DNA of 49,390 bases from an uncultured Negativicutes bacterium (GTDB lineage Bacteria > Bacillota > Negativicutes > Acidaminococcales > Acidaminococcaceae): positions 1 through 49,390 of the forward strand of contig CAMTOO010000005.1 in NCBI GenBank assembly GCA_947074185.1. The letters are read 5' to 3'. A model generated the notes under the pieces. It had not been told where the DNA came from. It saw nothing but the letters and a program-made list of their open reading frames with translations, and made no database searches. The first letter of the stretch is position 1, and each line of letters starts with the position of its first letter. This document shows positions 7,889 through 15,885 of this stretch, piece after piece. Both the position numbers and the translations under genes were made by a program.

Positions 7889-9148
7889 TTAATCTACCAA
7901 TACAGGTTCTGTCGTATCTTTATGTGGCAAACCATGTTTAGCTAATAATTCAATAAATGGATCTGGATCAAATTCTTCTACAGTATGAACACCAGCTTTA
8001 ATCCATTTTCCATTGAGCATGAGCATAGCACCGCAAACAGCAGGTACGCCTGTAGTATAAGAAATAGCTTGTGAACCTACTTCTTTATAACATTCTTCAT
8101 GGTCACAAATATTATAAATATAGTAAGATTTTGGTTTACCATCTTTTGTCCCAGTGAATATACAACCTATATTAGTTTTACCTTTAGTGCGTGGTCCTAA
8201 ACTTGCAGGATCAGGTAATAAAGCTTTCAAAAATTGAATAGGAACAATCTCTTTACCGTCAAAATTAATTGGTGTTGTACTAAGTAGACCTACATTCTCT
8301 AAACAATTCATATGAGTAAGATAGCTTTGTCCAAAAGTCATAAAGAAACGAATTCTTTTTACTCCAGGAATATTTTGTGCTAAAGATTCAATTTCTTCAT
8401 GATGTAAGAGATACATATCTTTATCTCCTACTGCTTCAAAATTATATTCACGTTTGATACTCATTGCAGGAATTTCTACCCATTTACCATTTTCCCAATA
8501 ACTACCAGGAGAAGATACTTCCCTCAAATTAATTTCTGGATTGAAGTTAGTTGCAAATGGATAACCATGGTCTCCACCATTGCAATCTAAGATATCAATG
8601 GTATCAATACTATCAAATTCGTGTTTTAAAGCATATGCGCAATAAGCTTGTGTTACACCAGGATCAAACCCGCAACCCAAAAGCGCTGTAAGTCCAGCTT
8701 GTTCGAATTTTTCTTTGTATGCCCATTGCCATGAATAATCAAAATATGCAGAGAATCCTTTTTCTTTGCAACGTTTTTCATAAATAGCACGCCATTTTTG
8801 ATCTTCAGTATTTTCCGGCTCATAATTTGCAGTATCCATATAATTTACGCCACAAGCAAGGCACGCATCCATAATAGTTAAATCTTGGTATGGAAGTGCA
8901 ATGTTCATAACCAAATCCGGTTGATAACTTTTGATTAAAGCGATTACCTCATCAACATTATCAGCATCCACTTGTGCTGTAGTAATTTTAGTAGAAGTCT
9001 TAGGCGTTAATTCCGCAGCGATTGCATCACATTTAGATTTAGTTCTGCTAGCAACACAAATTTCGCTAAACACCTCGCTATTTTGACAACATTTGTTAAT
9101 AACAACTCCGGCAACGCCACCGCAACCAATAATTAATACTTTACTCAT
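7889..9148 (-). CDS. Carboxynorspermidine/carboxyspermidine dehydrogenase (saccharopine dehydrogenase family)
   Basis: NAD(P)H-dependent enzyme, 419 aa. It condenses a diamine with aspartate semialdehyde and reduces the imine to carboxy(nor)spermidine. Residues 4-14 form the Rossmann loop VLIIGCGGVAG, and the catalytic region includes LLGCGFDPGVTQAYC and NGGDHGYPF. The family also contains saccharopine and lysine-pathway enzymes, but the neighbouring decarboxylase, agmatinase and arginine decarboxylase fix the polyamine role. AAGGAGATG precedes the ATG. Aspartate semialdehyde would derive from the aspartokinase pathway, whose lysC lies a few kilobases upstream on the same strand. Confidence 0.9.
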   Translation of the reverse strand: MSKVLIIGCGGVAGVVINKCCQNSEVFSEICVASRTKSKCDAIAAELTPKTSTKITTAQVDADNVDEVIALIKSYQPDLVMNIALPYQDLTIMDACLACGVNYMDTANYEPENTEDQKWRAIYEKRCKEKGFSAYFDYSWQWAYKEKFEQAGLTALLGCGFDPGVTQAYCAYALKHEFDSIDTIDILDCNGGDHGYPFATNFNPEINLREVSSPGSYWENGKWVEIPAMSIKREYNFEAVGDKDMYLLHHEEIESLAQNIPGVKRIRFFMTFGQSYLTHMNCLENVGLLSTTPINFDGKEIVPIQFLKALLPDPASLGPRTKGKTNIGCIFTGTKDGKPKSYYIYNICDHEECYKEVGSQAISYTTGVPAVCGAMLMLNGKWIKAGVHTVEEFDPDPFIELLAKHGLPHKDTTEPVLVD

Positions 9149-9174
9149 TTTTCATCTCCTTATAATCACATAAC

Positions 9175-10038
9175 TTATTTATTCATATTTTTACTTAAAG
9201 CAAGTAAAAATTCTCTTGTTACTTTACATGCAAGGGCTGTACTAGCACCTGTTTGATCAAGCATTGGATTTAATTCATTAATGTCTGCACCAACAACTTT
9301 TTTAGCAGTTACTTTTTCAATTGCAACTAATAATTCTCCAAAGCTCGTACCACCTGCTTCTGGAGTACCTGTTCCTGGAAAATACGCTGGGTCTAAACAA
9401 TCTAAATCAATTGTAAAATAGATAGGTGCATCTCCAATTTTTGCAAGACTTTCTTCTAAGCCTTCAAAATTGAATTTATGTAAATCCGTATGTGTCTTAG
9501 CAAATTCAAACTCTGCTTTTTCACCACTACGAATACAGAACTGATGGATTTTCCCATCACCCACTAAATCATAACAACGACGAATAACAGTTGCATGACT
9601 TAACTTCGCCCCGAAAAATTCTTCTCTTAAATCTGTATGAGCATCAAAATGTACAACATGCACATCAGGATATTTTTCAAATATAGCCTCAAATGCGCCT
9701 AAAGTCACTAAATGTTCTCCACCAATAAGAAAAGGAAATTTGCCATCAGTCAAAATAATTTCAGCACGATTTCTAATATCTTTTAGTGCAGCTTCAGGAC
9801 TGCCAAAGCAAGGTTCTAATTCCCCACTATCAAATATTTTATAATCAGTTAAATCTTCATCTTGATAAGGACTATATGTTTCTAAGCCGCTACTTTCACG
9901 GCGAATAGCACTAGGGCCAAAGCGAGTACCTGGACGATAACTGGTTGTACTGTCAAAAGGTGCTCCAAAGATTACTATTTTCGCTTCATCATATTCACAA
10001 TCACAACCAATAAATGTTTCTATATTTTTTTCTAACAT
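9175..10038 (-). CDS. speB: Agmatinase (ureohydrolase family)
   Basis: Binuclear manganese ureohydrolase, 287 aa. It hydrolyses agmatine to putrescine and urea. Metal-binding motifs are all present: GGEHLVT, HFDAHTDLR (near residue 130) and DLDCLDPAYFPGTGTPE, then GADINELNP. The start codon overlaps the stop of the upstream aminopropyltransferase (TAATG), so the two are coupled. Its place next to arginine decarboxylase defines the arginine-agmatine-putrescine route. An action on N1-aminopropylagmatine, as in Thermus, is possible because an aminopropyltransferase is fused into the same operon. Confidence 0.9.
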   Translation of the reverse strand: MLEKNIETFIGCDCEYDEAKIVIFGAPFDSTTSYRPGTRFGPSAIRRESSGLETYSPYQDEDLTDYKIFDSGELEPCFGSPEAALKDIRNRAEIILTDGKFPFLIGGEHLVTLGAFEAIFEKYPDVHVVHFDAHTDLREEFFGAKLSHATVIRRCYDLVGDGKIHQFCIRSGEKAEFEFAKTHTDLHKFNFEGLEESLAKIGDAPIYFTIDLDCLDPAYFPGTGTPEAGGTSFGELLVAIEKVTAKKVVGADINELNPMLDQTGASTALACKVTREFLLALSKNMNK

Positions 10039-10889
10039 TATTCTACCTCCTCAAGCATTTGTTCTAAGAAGGCTGGCAAATAAAACGCCCCTACATGAAG
10101 CCTTGTTGTATAATACCTGGTTCTCATTCTAAGTGCATTCCATGCTTTTGCATCTAAATCATCAATCGGATGATATTTTTTACTAGCAAATCCGAAAAGC
10201 CAATAGCCTGCTGCATAAGTTGGGATATGCGCTTGATACACCCTGCTAATTGGGAAGGTGTTGAAAATACGCTTATGACTACGTTGCATAGCATGTGCAT
10301 CTTCTTCATAGAAAGGACTACCTTGCTGATTAACCATGATACCATCTTCTTTTAGAGCTTTATAGCAGTTACCATAAAATTCTCTTGTAAATAAGATTTC
10401 AGACGGTCCATATGGATCATTAGAATCTACAATTATTAAGTCGTAATCATTTTCACATTTACGAATAAATTTCAAAGCATTGCCAAAATAAATATGTACA
10501 CGCTCGTCATCTAAACGTGATGCATTATTAGGTAGATATTGTCTACATGCCTCAACAACTAATGGGTCCATTTCAACCAAATCTATTTGTTCAATGGTTT
10601 CATACCTAGTTAATTCCTTGACTACCCCACCATCGCCAGCACCAATAATTAGTACCTTACGGATATTTGGGTGGACAGCCATTGGTACATGAGCAATCAT
10701 TTCATTATAGATAAATTCATCACGTTCTGTAAGCATGATATTACCATCTAGAGAAAGGACTCTACCAAATTCCGTAGTTTCAAAAACATCGATTTGCTGA
10801 TAGTCGCTTTCCTTCGAATATAGTTGCTTTTCAACGCGAATACTAAGTTTTACATCTTTAGTATGTTTCTCACTAAACCATAAATCCAT
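10038..10889 (-). CDS. speE: Polyamine aminopropyltransferase (spermidine synthase family)
   Basis: Transfers an aminopropyl group from decarboxylated S-adenosylmethionine to an amine acceptor such as putrescine or agmatine. It is ~283 aa and closely resembles Bacillus-type SpeE. Seen are the acceptor-gate region ERDEFIYNEMIAHVP, the nucleotide loop GAGDGGVVKEL, the catalytic VDSNDPYGPSEILFT and IPTYAAGYWLFGFASK. An adenine-site Asn-Ala pair (FGNALKF) replaces the more common Asp-Gly. Two ATGs are possible (10895 and 10889); the second lies about 7 nt from AAGGAGGTG and is preferred. No speD is in the window, so the aminopropyl donor must come from elsewhere. Confidence 0.85.
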   Translation of the reverse strand: MDLWFSEKHTKDVKLSIRVEKQLYSKESDYQQIDVFETTEFGRVLSLDGNIMLTERDEFIYNEMIAHVPMAVHPNIRKVLIIGAGDGGVVKELTRYETIEQIDLVEMDPLVVEACRQYLPNNASRLDDERVHIYFGNALKFIRKCENDYDLIIVDSNDPYGPSEILFTREFYGNCYKALKEDGIMVNQQGSPFYEEDAHAMQRSHKRIFNTFPISRVYQAHIPTYAAGYWLFGFASKKYHPIDDLDAKAWNALRMRTRYYTTRLHVGAFYLPAFLEQMLEEVE

Positions 10890-10913
10890 TTTCATACACC
10901 TCCTTATTTCAAA

Positions 10914-12383
10914 CTATTTCAAAACATTAAGCCATTCAATTTCTGGATCTTCCGGTCCAGTCATATTACAGCCTTTTTCTTTTGCATATTTTATATAAGT
11001 CAAAATTTCTTTAGTGATTCTTTCACCAGGAGCAACAATAGGAATACCTGGTGGATAGCACATAACAAACTCACTACACACTCTACCTTCAGTTTCCATA
11101 ATAGGTAAAGATTCTTCCTTTTCTGCATAAAAAGCATCTTGAGGACTTGCTACAACTTGTGGAACAATATACTCTTGACTAAGCATACCTGTTTTGTCAC
11201 GTTGATAACGACGACGAATTTCTGCTAAAGCACTTACTAAACGTTCAACTTCTTGAATTCTATCTCCAATAGATAAGTACGCTAAAATATTTCCCAAATC
11301 GCCAAACTCAATTTGAATATCATAATCATCTCTCAAAGTATCATACACTTCGATACCAGCAAGACCTATATCAAGAGTATGCACACTAAGTTTTGTGTGA
11401 TCAAAATCAAAAACTGAATCTCCATTGATAAGTTCTTTGCCAAAAGCATAATAACCACCAATTGCATTTATTTCACTACGAGCATATTCAGCAATTTCAC
11501 TTACTTTTTCAAAAATTTTCTTCCCACGCAAAGCAAGATTTCTACGAGAAATATCAAGGCTACTCATTAATAAATAGCTACCAGAAGTTGTTTGAGTAAG
11601 ATTTATAATTTGACGAATATAACCTTCGTGTACATTAGGCCCAGCTAATAAAAAGCTTGATTGTGTTAAACTTCCACCACTTTTATGCATAGATACTGAA
11701 CTCATATCAGCACCAGCAGCCATTGCAGAAATAGGTAAATTTTCGCCGAAATAAAAATGTGTTCCATGAGCTTCATCAGCTAAGCAAAGCATGTTATTTT
11801 CATGCGCCATATCAACTATCGTTTTCAAATCAGAACAAATTCCATAGTATGTAGGATTGTTTACCAAAATTGCAACTGCATCTGGATTTTCAGCAATAGC
11901 TTTAGCAACTTCTTCTTTTTTCATGCCAAGTGAAATACCTAAGTTCGGATCAACTTCAGGATTCACATAAACAGGATGTGCACCACATAATACTAAAGCA
12001 TTAATAACACTACGATGAACATTTCGAGGCAATATTATTTTATCTCCGCGCTTACAAGCAGTAAGCACCATACTTTGTACTGAACTTGTGGTTCCACCTA
12101 CCATCAAAAAAGCATGAGCAGCGCCAAATGCTTCAGCTGCAAGTTTTTCTGCTTCCCTAATGACAGAAACTGGGTGACATAAATTGTCTAAGGGTTTCAT
12201 GCTATTTACATCTACGCCAACGCATTGTTGTCCCAAAAAAGCTGTTAGTTCTGGATTCCCCCTACCACGTTTATGGCCTGGAACATCAAAAGGAACTACT
12301 CGCATTTGTCTAAATTTTTCTAACGCTTCATGAATAGGTGCGCGTTTTTGATCTAATTCAGTTTTTTCTTTTTCCAAACTCAT
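10914..12383 (-). CDS. speA: Arginine (Orn/Lys/Arg-family) decarboxylase
   Basis: PLP-dependent fold-I decarboxylase of the short Bacillus SpeA type, 489 aa. Hallmarks are the N-terminal PLP-subfamily region (DVPGHKRGRG, DNLCHP), the aspartate loop in LADEAHGTHF and the Schiff-base lysine in SVSMHKSGGSL. A small C-terminal domain follows (YPPGIPIVAPGE). Sequence alone does not separate arginine from lysine or ornithine specificity; adjacency to agmatinase favours arginine. The frame extends to a GTG at 12395, but ATG 12383 has GAGGTGTAGG just upstream and is preferred. It is the first gene of the operon behind the structured leader at 12423-12786. Confidence 0.9.
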   Translation of the reverse strand: MSLEKEKTELDQKRAPIHEALEKFRQMRVVPFDVPGHKRGRGNPELTAFLGQQCVGVDVNSMKPLDNLCHPVSVIREAEKLAAEAFGAAHAFLMVGGTTSSVQSMVLTACKRGDKIILPRNVHRSVINALVLCGAHPVYVNPEVDPNLGISLGMKKEEVAKAIAENPDAVAILVNNPTYYGICSDLKTIVDMAHENNMLCLADEAHGTHFYFGENLPISAMAAGADMSSVSMHKSGGSLTQSSFLLAGPNVHEGYIRQIINLTQTTSGSYLLMSSLDISRRNLALRGKKIFEKVSEIAEYARSEINAIGGYYAFGKELINGDSVFDFDHTKLSVHTLDIGLAGIEVYDTLRDDYDIQIEFGDLGNILAYLSIGDRIQEVERLVSALAEIRRRYQRDKTGMLSQEYIVPQVVASPQDAFYAEKEESLPIMETEGRVCSEFVMCYPPGIPIVAPGERITKEILTYIKYAKEKGCNMTGPEDPEIEWLNVLK

Positions 12384-12422
12384 CCTACACCTCACTGATT
12401 ATAAAATTTCTTTTTGCGCAAT

Positions 12423-12457
12423 AAAAAAACGCAAGCAACGGTTACACGTTACTTGCG
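12423..12457 (-). terminator. Intrinsic terminator ending the polyamine leader RNA
   Basis: Minus strand: stem CGCAAGTAACG / CGTTGCTTGCG (one G-U pair) with a 6-nt loop, then seven T. It lies about 40 nt before the decarboxylase start codon. The upstream gene has its own terminator at 12821-12851, so this one belongs to the leader and must be bypassed to express the operon. Confidence 0.85.
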
Positions 12458-12460
12458 CAT
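12449..12460 (-). other. Possible minimal upstream ORF Met-Arg-Lys-stop
   Basis: ATG CGC AAG TAA on the minus strand. The three codons after ATG lie entirely within the 5' arm of the terminator stem. A weak GGA ribosome-binding element sits 7 nt upstream. A ribosome initiating here would prevent the terminator from forming. Chance occurrence is quite possible for so short a frame. Confidence 0.25.
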
Positions 12461-12791
12461 AAATTTATCCAATATAATTAAAAGACACTACACCTAATAC
12501 ACCTAAGTATAGTTCTACCTTTGGAAAATTTGAAATGTCAGAGTCTATATAGCAATTACACTTTTACTACTCTTATTGACCGTTTCACAAGTCTGTGCAC
12601 CAACACAATTTCGGTTATGAAGTAACCAACTTATAAAATTTGAGCTTCTAACTCAATCAATAAGGCAACTTATGTTGCCAGTCGGCAGTGGACCCGGCTG
12701 TCCGGATGGCCTTGACTTCCAAAGGAAGTGGTCCAATATAATTTGCCTGGAAAGACCCTGATCTCACTACTATCTTTCCAAATGCTTTTTT

Positions 12792-12820
12792 ATTCTAACA
12801 TGCAGACAACATACTGTCAA
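12792..12820 (-). promoter_or_regulatory. Consensus promoter of the polyamine leader/operon
   Basis: Minus strand: -35 TTGACA (12815-12820), exactly 17-nt spacer, -10 TAGAAT (12792-12797). Start predicted at about 12786. The -35 abuts the T tract of the upstream terminator. Confidence 0.85.
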
Positions 12821-12851
12821 TAAAAAACTGACTAGCTATTAACTAGTCAGT
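12821..12851 (-). terminator. Intrinsic terminator after the nucleoside kinase gene
   Basis: Minus strand: stem CTGACTAG / CTAGTCAG with a 7-nt loop, then TTTTTTATT, six bases after the stop codon. Its tail merges into the -35 of the polyamine promoter. Confidence 0.9.
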
Positions 12852-12857
12852 TCTAAT

Positions 12858-14519
12858 TTATAATACTGCTTTAAACGCTGAGCCACCTACAAACTCACGT
12901 AAAATTGAGTTATGAGGAATACTATCAATATCTAAAGGTAATACTAATTCTGAAATCGCAAGTAATCTTTGTGCATTAGTATATTCTTTTTCTGTTTCAG
13001 GAACACCCTTTAATAATGGCTCTGCATATTTTTTCAAAACAGCAAATTCATAAATTAAAGTTGTATTGAAAATAATATCAGCACTAGCTTGATAAGGGAA
13101 AATATACTTTTCCTCCCCTGCTCTTACATCAGACCATAACTTCAAAGTCATAAGTGCATCATGAGATCTAAACTGAGAATCTCTAACCATACGTCTTAAA
13201 AGTCTCATATCGGTAGTTTGAATACGATTGAAATCATCAATAGACATTGGTGTAAGCGGACTAATATAAATTTTCATTTTATGTTCATCAGGAATTGAAT
13301 CAGAAAGTTTCTCGTTCAAGCCATGAATACCCTCTACTACTAAAACACTGTTTTCTTCCATGGTTAAAGTAGTTCCTCTATATTCACGCATGCCTGTTCT
13401 AAAATTGTACTTAGGCATCTTAACTGTTTCACCTTCTAAAAGTTGACTAATATGCCTATTAAACAATACTAAATCGATAGCTTCTATACACTCAAAATCA
13501 AAATCTCCATTTTCTTTACGAGGCGTTTCTGTGCGATTAACATAATAATCATCCATAGAAATTGGAATCGGTTTAATCCCGTTAACAGCAAGTTGAATAC
13601 TTAAACGCTGAGCAAAGCTAGTTTTACCAGAGGATGAAGGCCCTGCAATAAGTACTAATTTAAGTTCTTTATTGTTCTCAGCAATCTTATCTGCAATACC
13701 AGCTATTTTCTTTTCATGCAAAGCTTCAGAAACTTTAATAATTCCATCTACGCCGCCATCCTTAATTAAGTCATTAAGTTTAGCAACGGTATTACAACCA
13801 ATCATAGCAGACCATTCTTCAGTTTCAGTATAAATACTGTTTAGACGCGGATCTGGAGTCCAAGGATCTAGTCTAGTATAGTCGCCTGTATCAGGGTAAT
13901 TAATAACAATACCTTCTTCAAATCTAATAAGTTCAAACTTCTTAAGCAAAGAAACATTAGGTAGCATTGGACCATAAAAATATTCATAGATGCCATCAAG
14001 ATAGTTTGCCACAAACTCTGTTTTATCTGGATATACATCAAGCAATTTAATACGATCATGCATTTGAGTTCTTTCGCAAATCTTAACTGCTTCTTCACGA
14101 GAAATCTTCTTACGACAAATAGGTACTGCTTTATCAATTAACTTGTTCATGTAATCTGATATATCTTTTAAATCAAAATCACTTAAAACTACACCATCTT
14201 TAACAATACAATACAACGCGCTTCCAAGGGAATTACGAACTTCTACACTTACACTAGGGCGTTTTGCATTTAAGGCAGCTAAGAATAAAAATAGTAAACT
14301 ACGCACATAAACACGCATACCTTCTTCTGTATCTACATCTATAAAATCTACTCTACTGTCTTCTTCAATAGTTTTAAGCAAGCTAGTCCCTACCCCATTA
14401 TGCACACCTTCTACAATAGGAGATTTGAAAAACTCTTGGCGATCTTTACTAATTTCTAAAAGAGTTGTTCCTTTTTTATATTCTTTAATATACCCATCAG
14501 GAAAAGTAATTTTTATCAT
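12858..14519 (-). CDS. TGS-domain nucleoside (uridine-type) kinase
   Basis: About 553 aa. It has three parts: an N-terminal TGS-like domain (MIKITFPDGYIKEYKKGTTL), a ThrRS second-additional-domain-like region with an HxxxH-type segment, and a C-terminal phosphoribulokinase/uridine kinase domain. The Walker A is GPSSSGKTSFAQRL (near residue 300), followed by SMDDYYVNR and VVEGIHGLN. Such fusions are common in Firmicutes and are annotated as nucleoside kinases; the substrate is not settled from sequence. The frame extends upstream to a GTG at 14531, but that lies in the GGAGGAAATA ribosome site of ATG 14519, which is therefore chosen. The promoter may lie upstream of the hairpin at 14534-14563. 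Confidence 0.85.
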   Translation of the reverse strand: MIKITFPDGYIKEYKKGTTLLEISKDRQEFFKSPIVEGVHNGVGTSLLKTIEEDSRVDFIDVDTEEGMRVYVRSLLFLFLAALNAKRPSVSVEVRNSLGSALYCIVKDGVVLSDFDLKDISDYMNKLIDKAVPICRKKISREEAVKICERTQMHDRIKLLDVYPDKTEFVANYLDGIYEYFYGPMLPNVSLLKKFELIRFEEGIVINYPDTGDYTRLDPWTPDPRLNSIYTETEEWSAMIGCNTVAKLNDLIKDGGVDGIIKVSEALHEKKIAGIADKIAENNKELKLVLIAGPSSSGKTSFAQRLSIQLAVNGIKPIPISMDDYYVNRTETPRKENGDFDFECIEAIDLVLFNRHISQLLEGETVKMPKYNFRTGMREYRGTTLTMEENSVLVVEGIHGLNEKLSDSIPDEHKMKIYISPLTPMSIDDFNRIQTTDMRLLRRMVRDSQFRSHDALMTLKLWSDVRAGEEKYIFPYQASADIIFNTTLIYEFAVLKKYAEPLLKGVPETEKEYTNAQRLLAISELVLPLDIDSIPHNSILREFVGGSAFKAVL

Positions 14520-14533
14520 TATTTCCTCCACAA

Positions 14534-14563
14534 TAAAAAGGCGAAACTACTAAGTTTCGCCTT
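14534..14563 (-). terminator. Intrinsic terminator after the aminotransferase gene / in the kinase leader
   Basis: Minus strand: stem AAGGCGAAACT / AGTTTCGCCTT followed by TTTTTTATT. The T tract runs almost directly into the kinase ribosome binding site. If the kinase promoter is the TATAAT at 14588-14593, this hairpin is also in its 5' leader. Confidence 0.85.
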
Positions 14564-14587
14564 TAGTTTTAGTAGTTATACACTACT

Positions 14588-14593
14588 ATTATA
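14588..14593 (-). promoter_or_regulatory. Candidate -10 element for the kinase gene
   Basis: TATAAT on the minus strand, between the aminotransferase stop codon and the terminator hairpin. No convincing -35 is seen at 16-18 nt, so this is tentative. Confidence 0.35.
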
Positions 14594-14621
14594 CACTATT
14601 TTCTTATAGATATCTATGAAA

Positions 14622-15872
14622 TTATTTGCCTTCAACTGCTTTCATAGCTGCATTAATTTTTGCTGCCATTCCAGGAATTTTACTTAGAGGAATAGAACAT
14701 AAAGCAACACGCACACCAGCTGCAAGAGGAACTACAAAGATATTATCATCGTGTAATTTTTCGCAAATTGCGTCTGGATCTGCAGCAGGAATAGATAAGA
14801 AGAAACCTGCAACATAAGGAATCATTGGAAGACCAACTTCTTTAGCTTCTTTAACAAAAATATCAGCACGTGCTTTAATCATTTTATAATAAAAATCACG
14901 TTCTTCTTCTGTTTTGTGTAAAAGAGTAGCATCTTGATAAATAGTAGCTAAAGTACGCATTGCTGGTCTGTTAATATTTGACCAAGTAGCGCGACTAGTA
15001 TATTGGTTAATTTCTTTGAATTCTTCAATAACTGCTTCAGAAGCAGATACGCCAATCATAGCACCAGTACGTTGACCATACATAGTGAAACCTTTAGACA
15101 TACTGTAAGCAATAATACCTAAAATATTTTCAGGCAAATTAGCTAACCCTTTAAAAATAGTACGCACTTCTTCTTTTTCACCAGCAAAGTCAATATATGC
15201 TACGTCTAAAAGAAGAATAGCTTTTTTAGAAGTACCAGCAGTAACATCATTAAGAATTTTAATAACAGCTGCTAAATCTTCATCAGTTAAGCTATAACCA
15301 GTTGGGTTATGAGCAGGAGTATTGATAATCAAAAGCAAGTTATCTTGCTTTGCAAATACTTCTTTTACTTTAGCTTCTAAAGCAGCAACATTATATTTGC
15401 CATCTTCAGTAAGCATTTTATAAACATCAAGACTACGATTCATATCACGGCATAAAACTTTATATGGTCCCCAATACCAATCAGATGTGATTACTGTATC
15501 ATCTTCTTTAGTATAATTCCAAATAGCATGATGCAATACGCCAGAACCACCAGCAGTTGCAATTGCAGCCATATGAGCTTTTGGTCTAGAGTTTCCAAAA
15601 GTTGCAGTTAATACGCCTTCCAAAAATTCAGGTAACCCTGCGATTGGAGCATATGCAATAAGTTCATTAGTTGGTAAATCACGATATACTTTTTCAACAG
15701 TTGGTAAACATACTAATTTACCTTCGTCATCCATAATAGCACCTATTGTACCATTAGTTACTTTATCAGCACCAAATTTAGCAGCAGCAGCTACAGCAGC
15801 AGCATTTGCTCCAAAAATTTTATCTTGTGCAGCTTTTCCATAAGCATGTGGAGCAGCAAAACTATTAATCAT
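14622..15872 (-). CDS. Class I/II PLP-dependent aminotransferase (aspartate/aromatic type)
   Basis: Fold-I aminotransferase, 416 aa from the preferred start. The PLP lysine lies in AYSMSKGFTMYGQRTG, with INTPAHNPTGY binding the cofactor ring and an LLDVAYIDFAG aspartate. An N-terminal segment rich in Ala precedes the large domain. It lies 13 bp downstream of aspartokinase, suggesting a role in aspartate-family amino acid supply by forming or using aspartate or another 2-oxoacid/amino acid pair. The frame opens upstream at 15929, but ATG 15872 has AAGGAGG at the right spacing and the longer form would overlap lysC. Exact substrate is not determinable. Confidence 0.85.
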   Translation of the reverse strand: MINSFAAPHAYGKAAQDKIFGANAAAVAAAAKFGADKVTNGTIGAIMDDEGKLVCLPTVEKVYRDLPTNELIAYAPIAGLPEFLEGVLTATFGNSRPKAHMAAIATAGGSGVLHHAIWNYTKEDDTVITSDWYWGPYKVLCRDMNRSLDVYKMLTEDGKYNVAALEAKVKEVFAKQDNLLLIINTPAHNPTGYSLTDEDLAAVIKILNDVTAGTSKKAILLLDVAYIDFAGEKEEVRTIFKGLANLPENILGIIAYSMSKGFTMYGQRTGAMIGVSASEAVIEEFKEINQYTSRATWSNINRPAMRTLATIYQDATLLHKTEEERDFYYKMIKARADIFVKEAKEVGLPMIPYVAGFFLSIPAADPDAICEKLHDDNIFVVPLAAGVRVALCSIPLSKIPGMAAKINAAMKAVEGK

Positions 15873-15885
15873 TTGTAAATCCTCC

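Larger units (their letters stand above)
12423..12786 (-). ncRNA. Unidentified structured leader RNA of the polyamine operon
   Basis: About 365 nt between a consensus promoter (12792-12820) and an intrinsic terminator, with no credible protein gene. On the minus strand many hairpins can be drawn in order. They are GGAAAGA/TCTTTCC, then a three-way junction closed by GGACC/GGGTCC holding ACTTCC-TTT-GGAAGT and GGC-CATCCGGACA-GCC. These are followed by GGCAAC-ATAA-GTTGCC, GAG...CTC, GGTTA-CTTCA-TAACC, TGTG...CACA and AGAGT...ACTCT. The GGC/GCC loop contains the self-complementary TCCGGA. The 12-mer AATTATATTGGA occurs at both ends (12732-12743 and 12469-12480). I do not recognise a T-box, SAM, lysine, cobalamin, glycine, FMN, TPP, M-box, RNase P, tmRNA or SRP signature. 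It could be a regulatory leader or a standalone RNA. Confidence 0.7.

Noticed and set aside
10154-10345. 63-codon frame in speE on the same strand
   Set aside because: Out-of-frame shadow inside a conserved enzyme gene with no start signal of its own.
12469-12743. Leader as a transposon-like insertion bounded by 12-bp target duplications
   Set aside because: There are no terminal inverted repeats or transposase remnants; the repeats are AT-rich and internal to the transcript.
12423-12786. Known RNA classes for the polyamine leader (T-box, lysine, SAM, cobalamin, glycine, M-box, RNase P, tmRNA, SRP, 6S)
   Set aside because: The diagnostic conserved strings of each (for example the T-box UGGNACC-type sequence near the terminator, the RNase P GAGGAAAGUCC, the tmRNA acceptor and T-arm) are not found in the right places. 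A partial UGGACCAC occurs, but at the 5' end. Only a covariance-model search can settle this.
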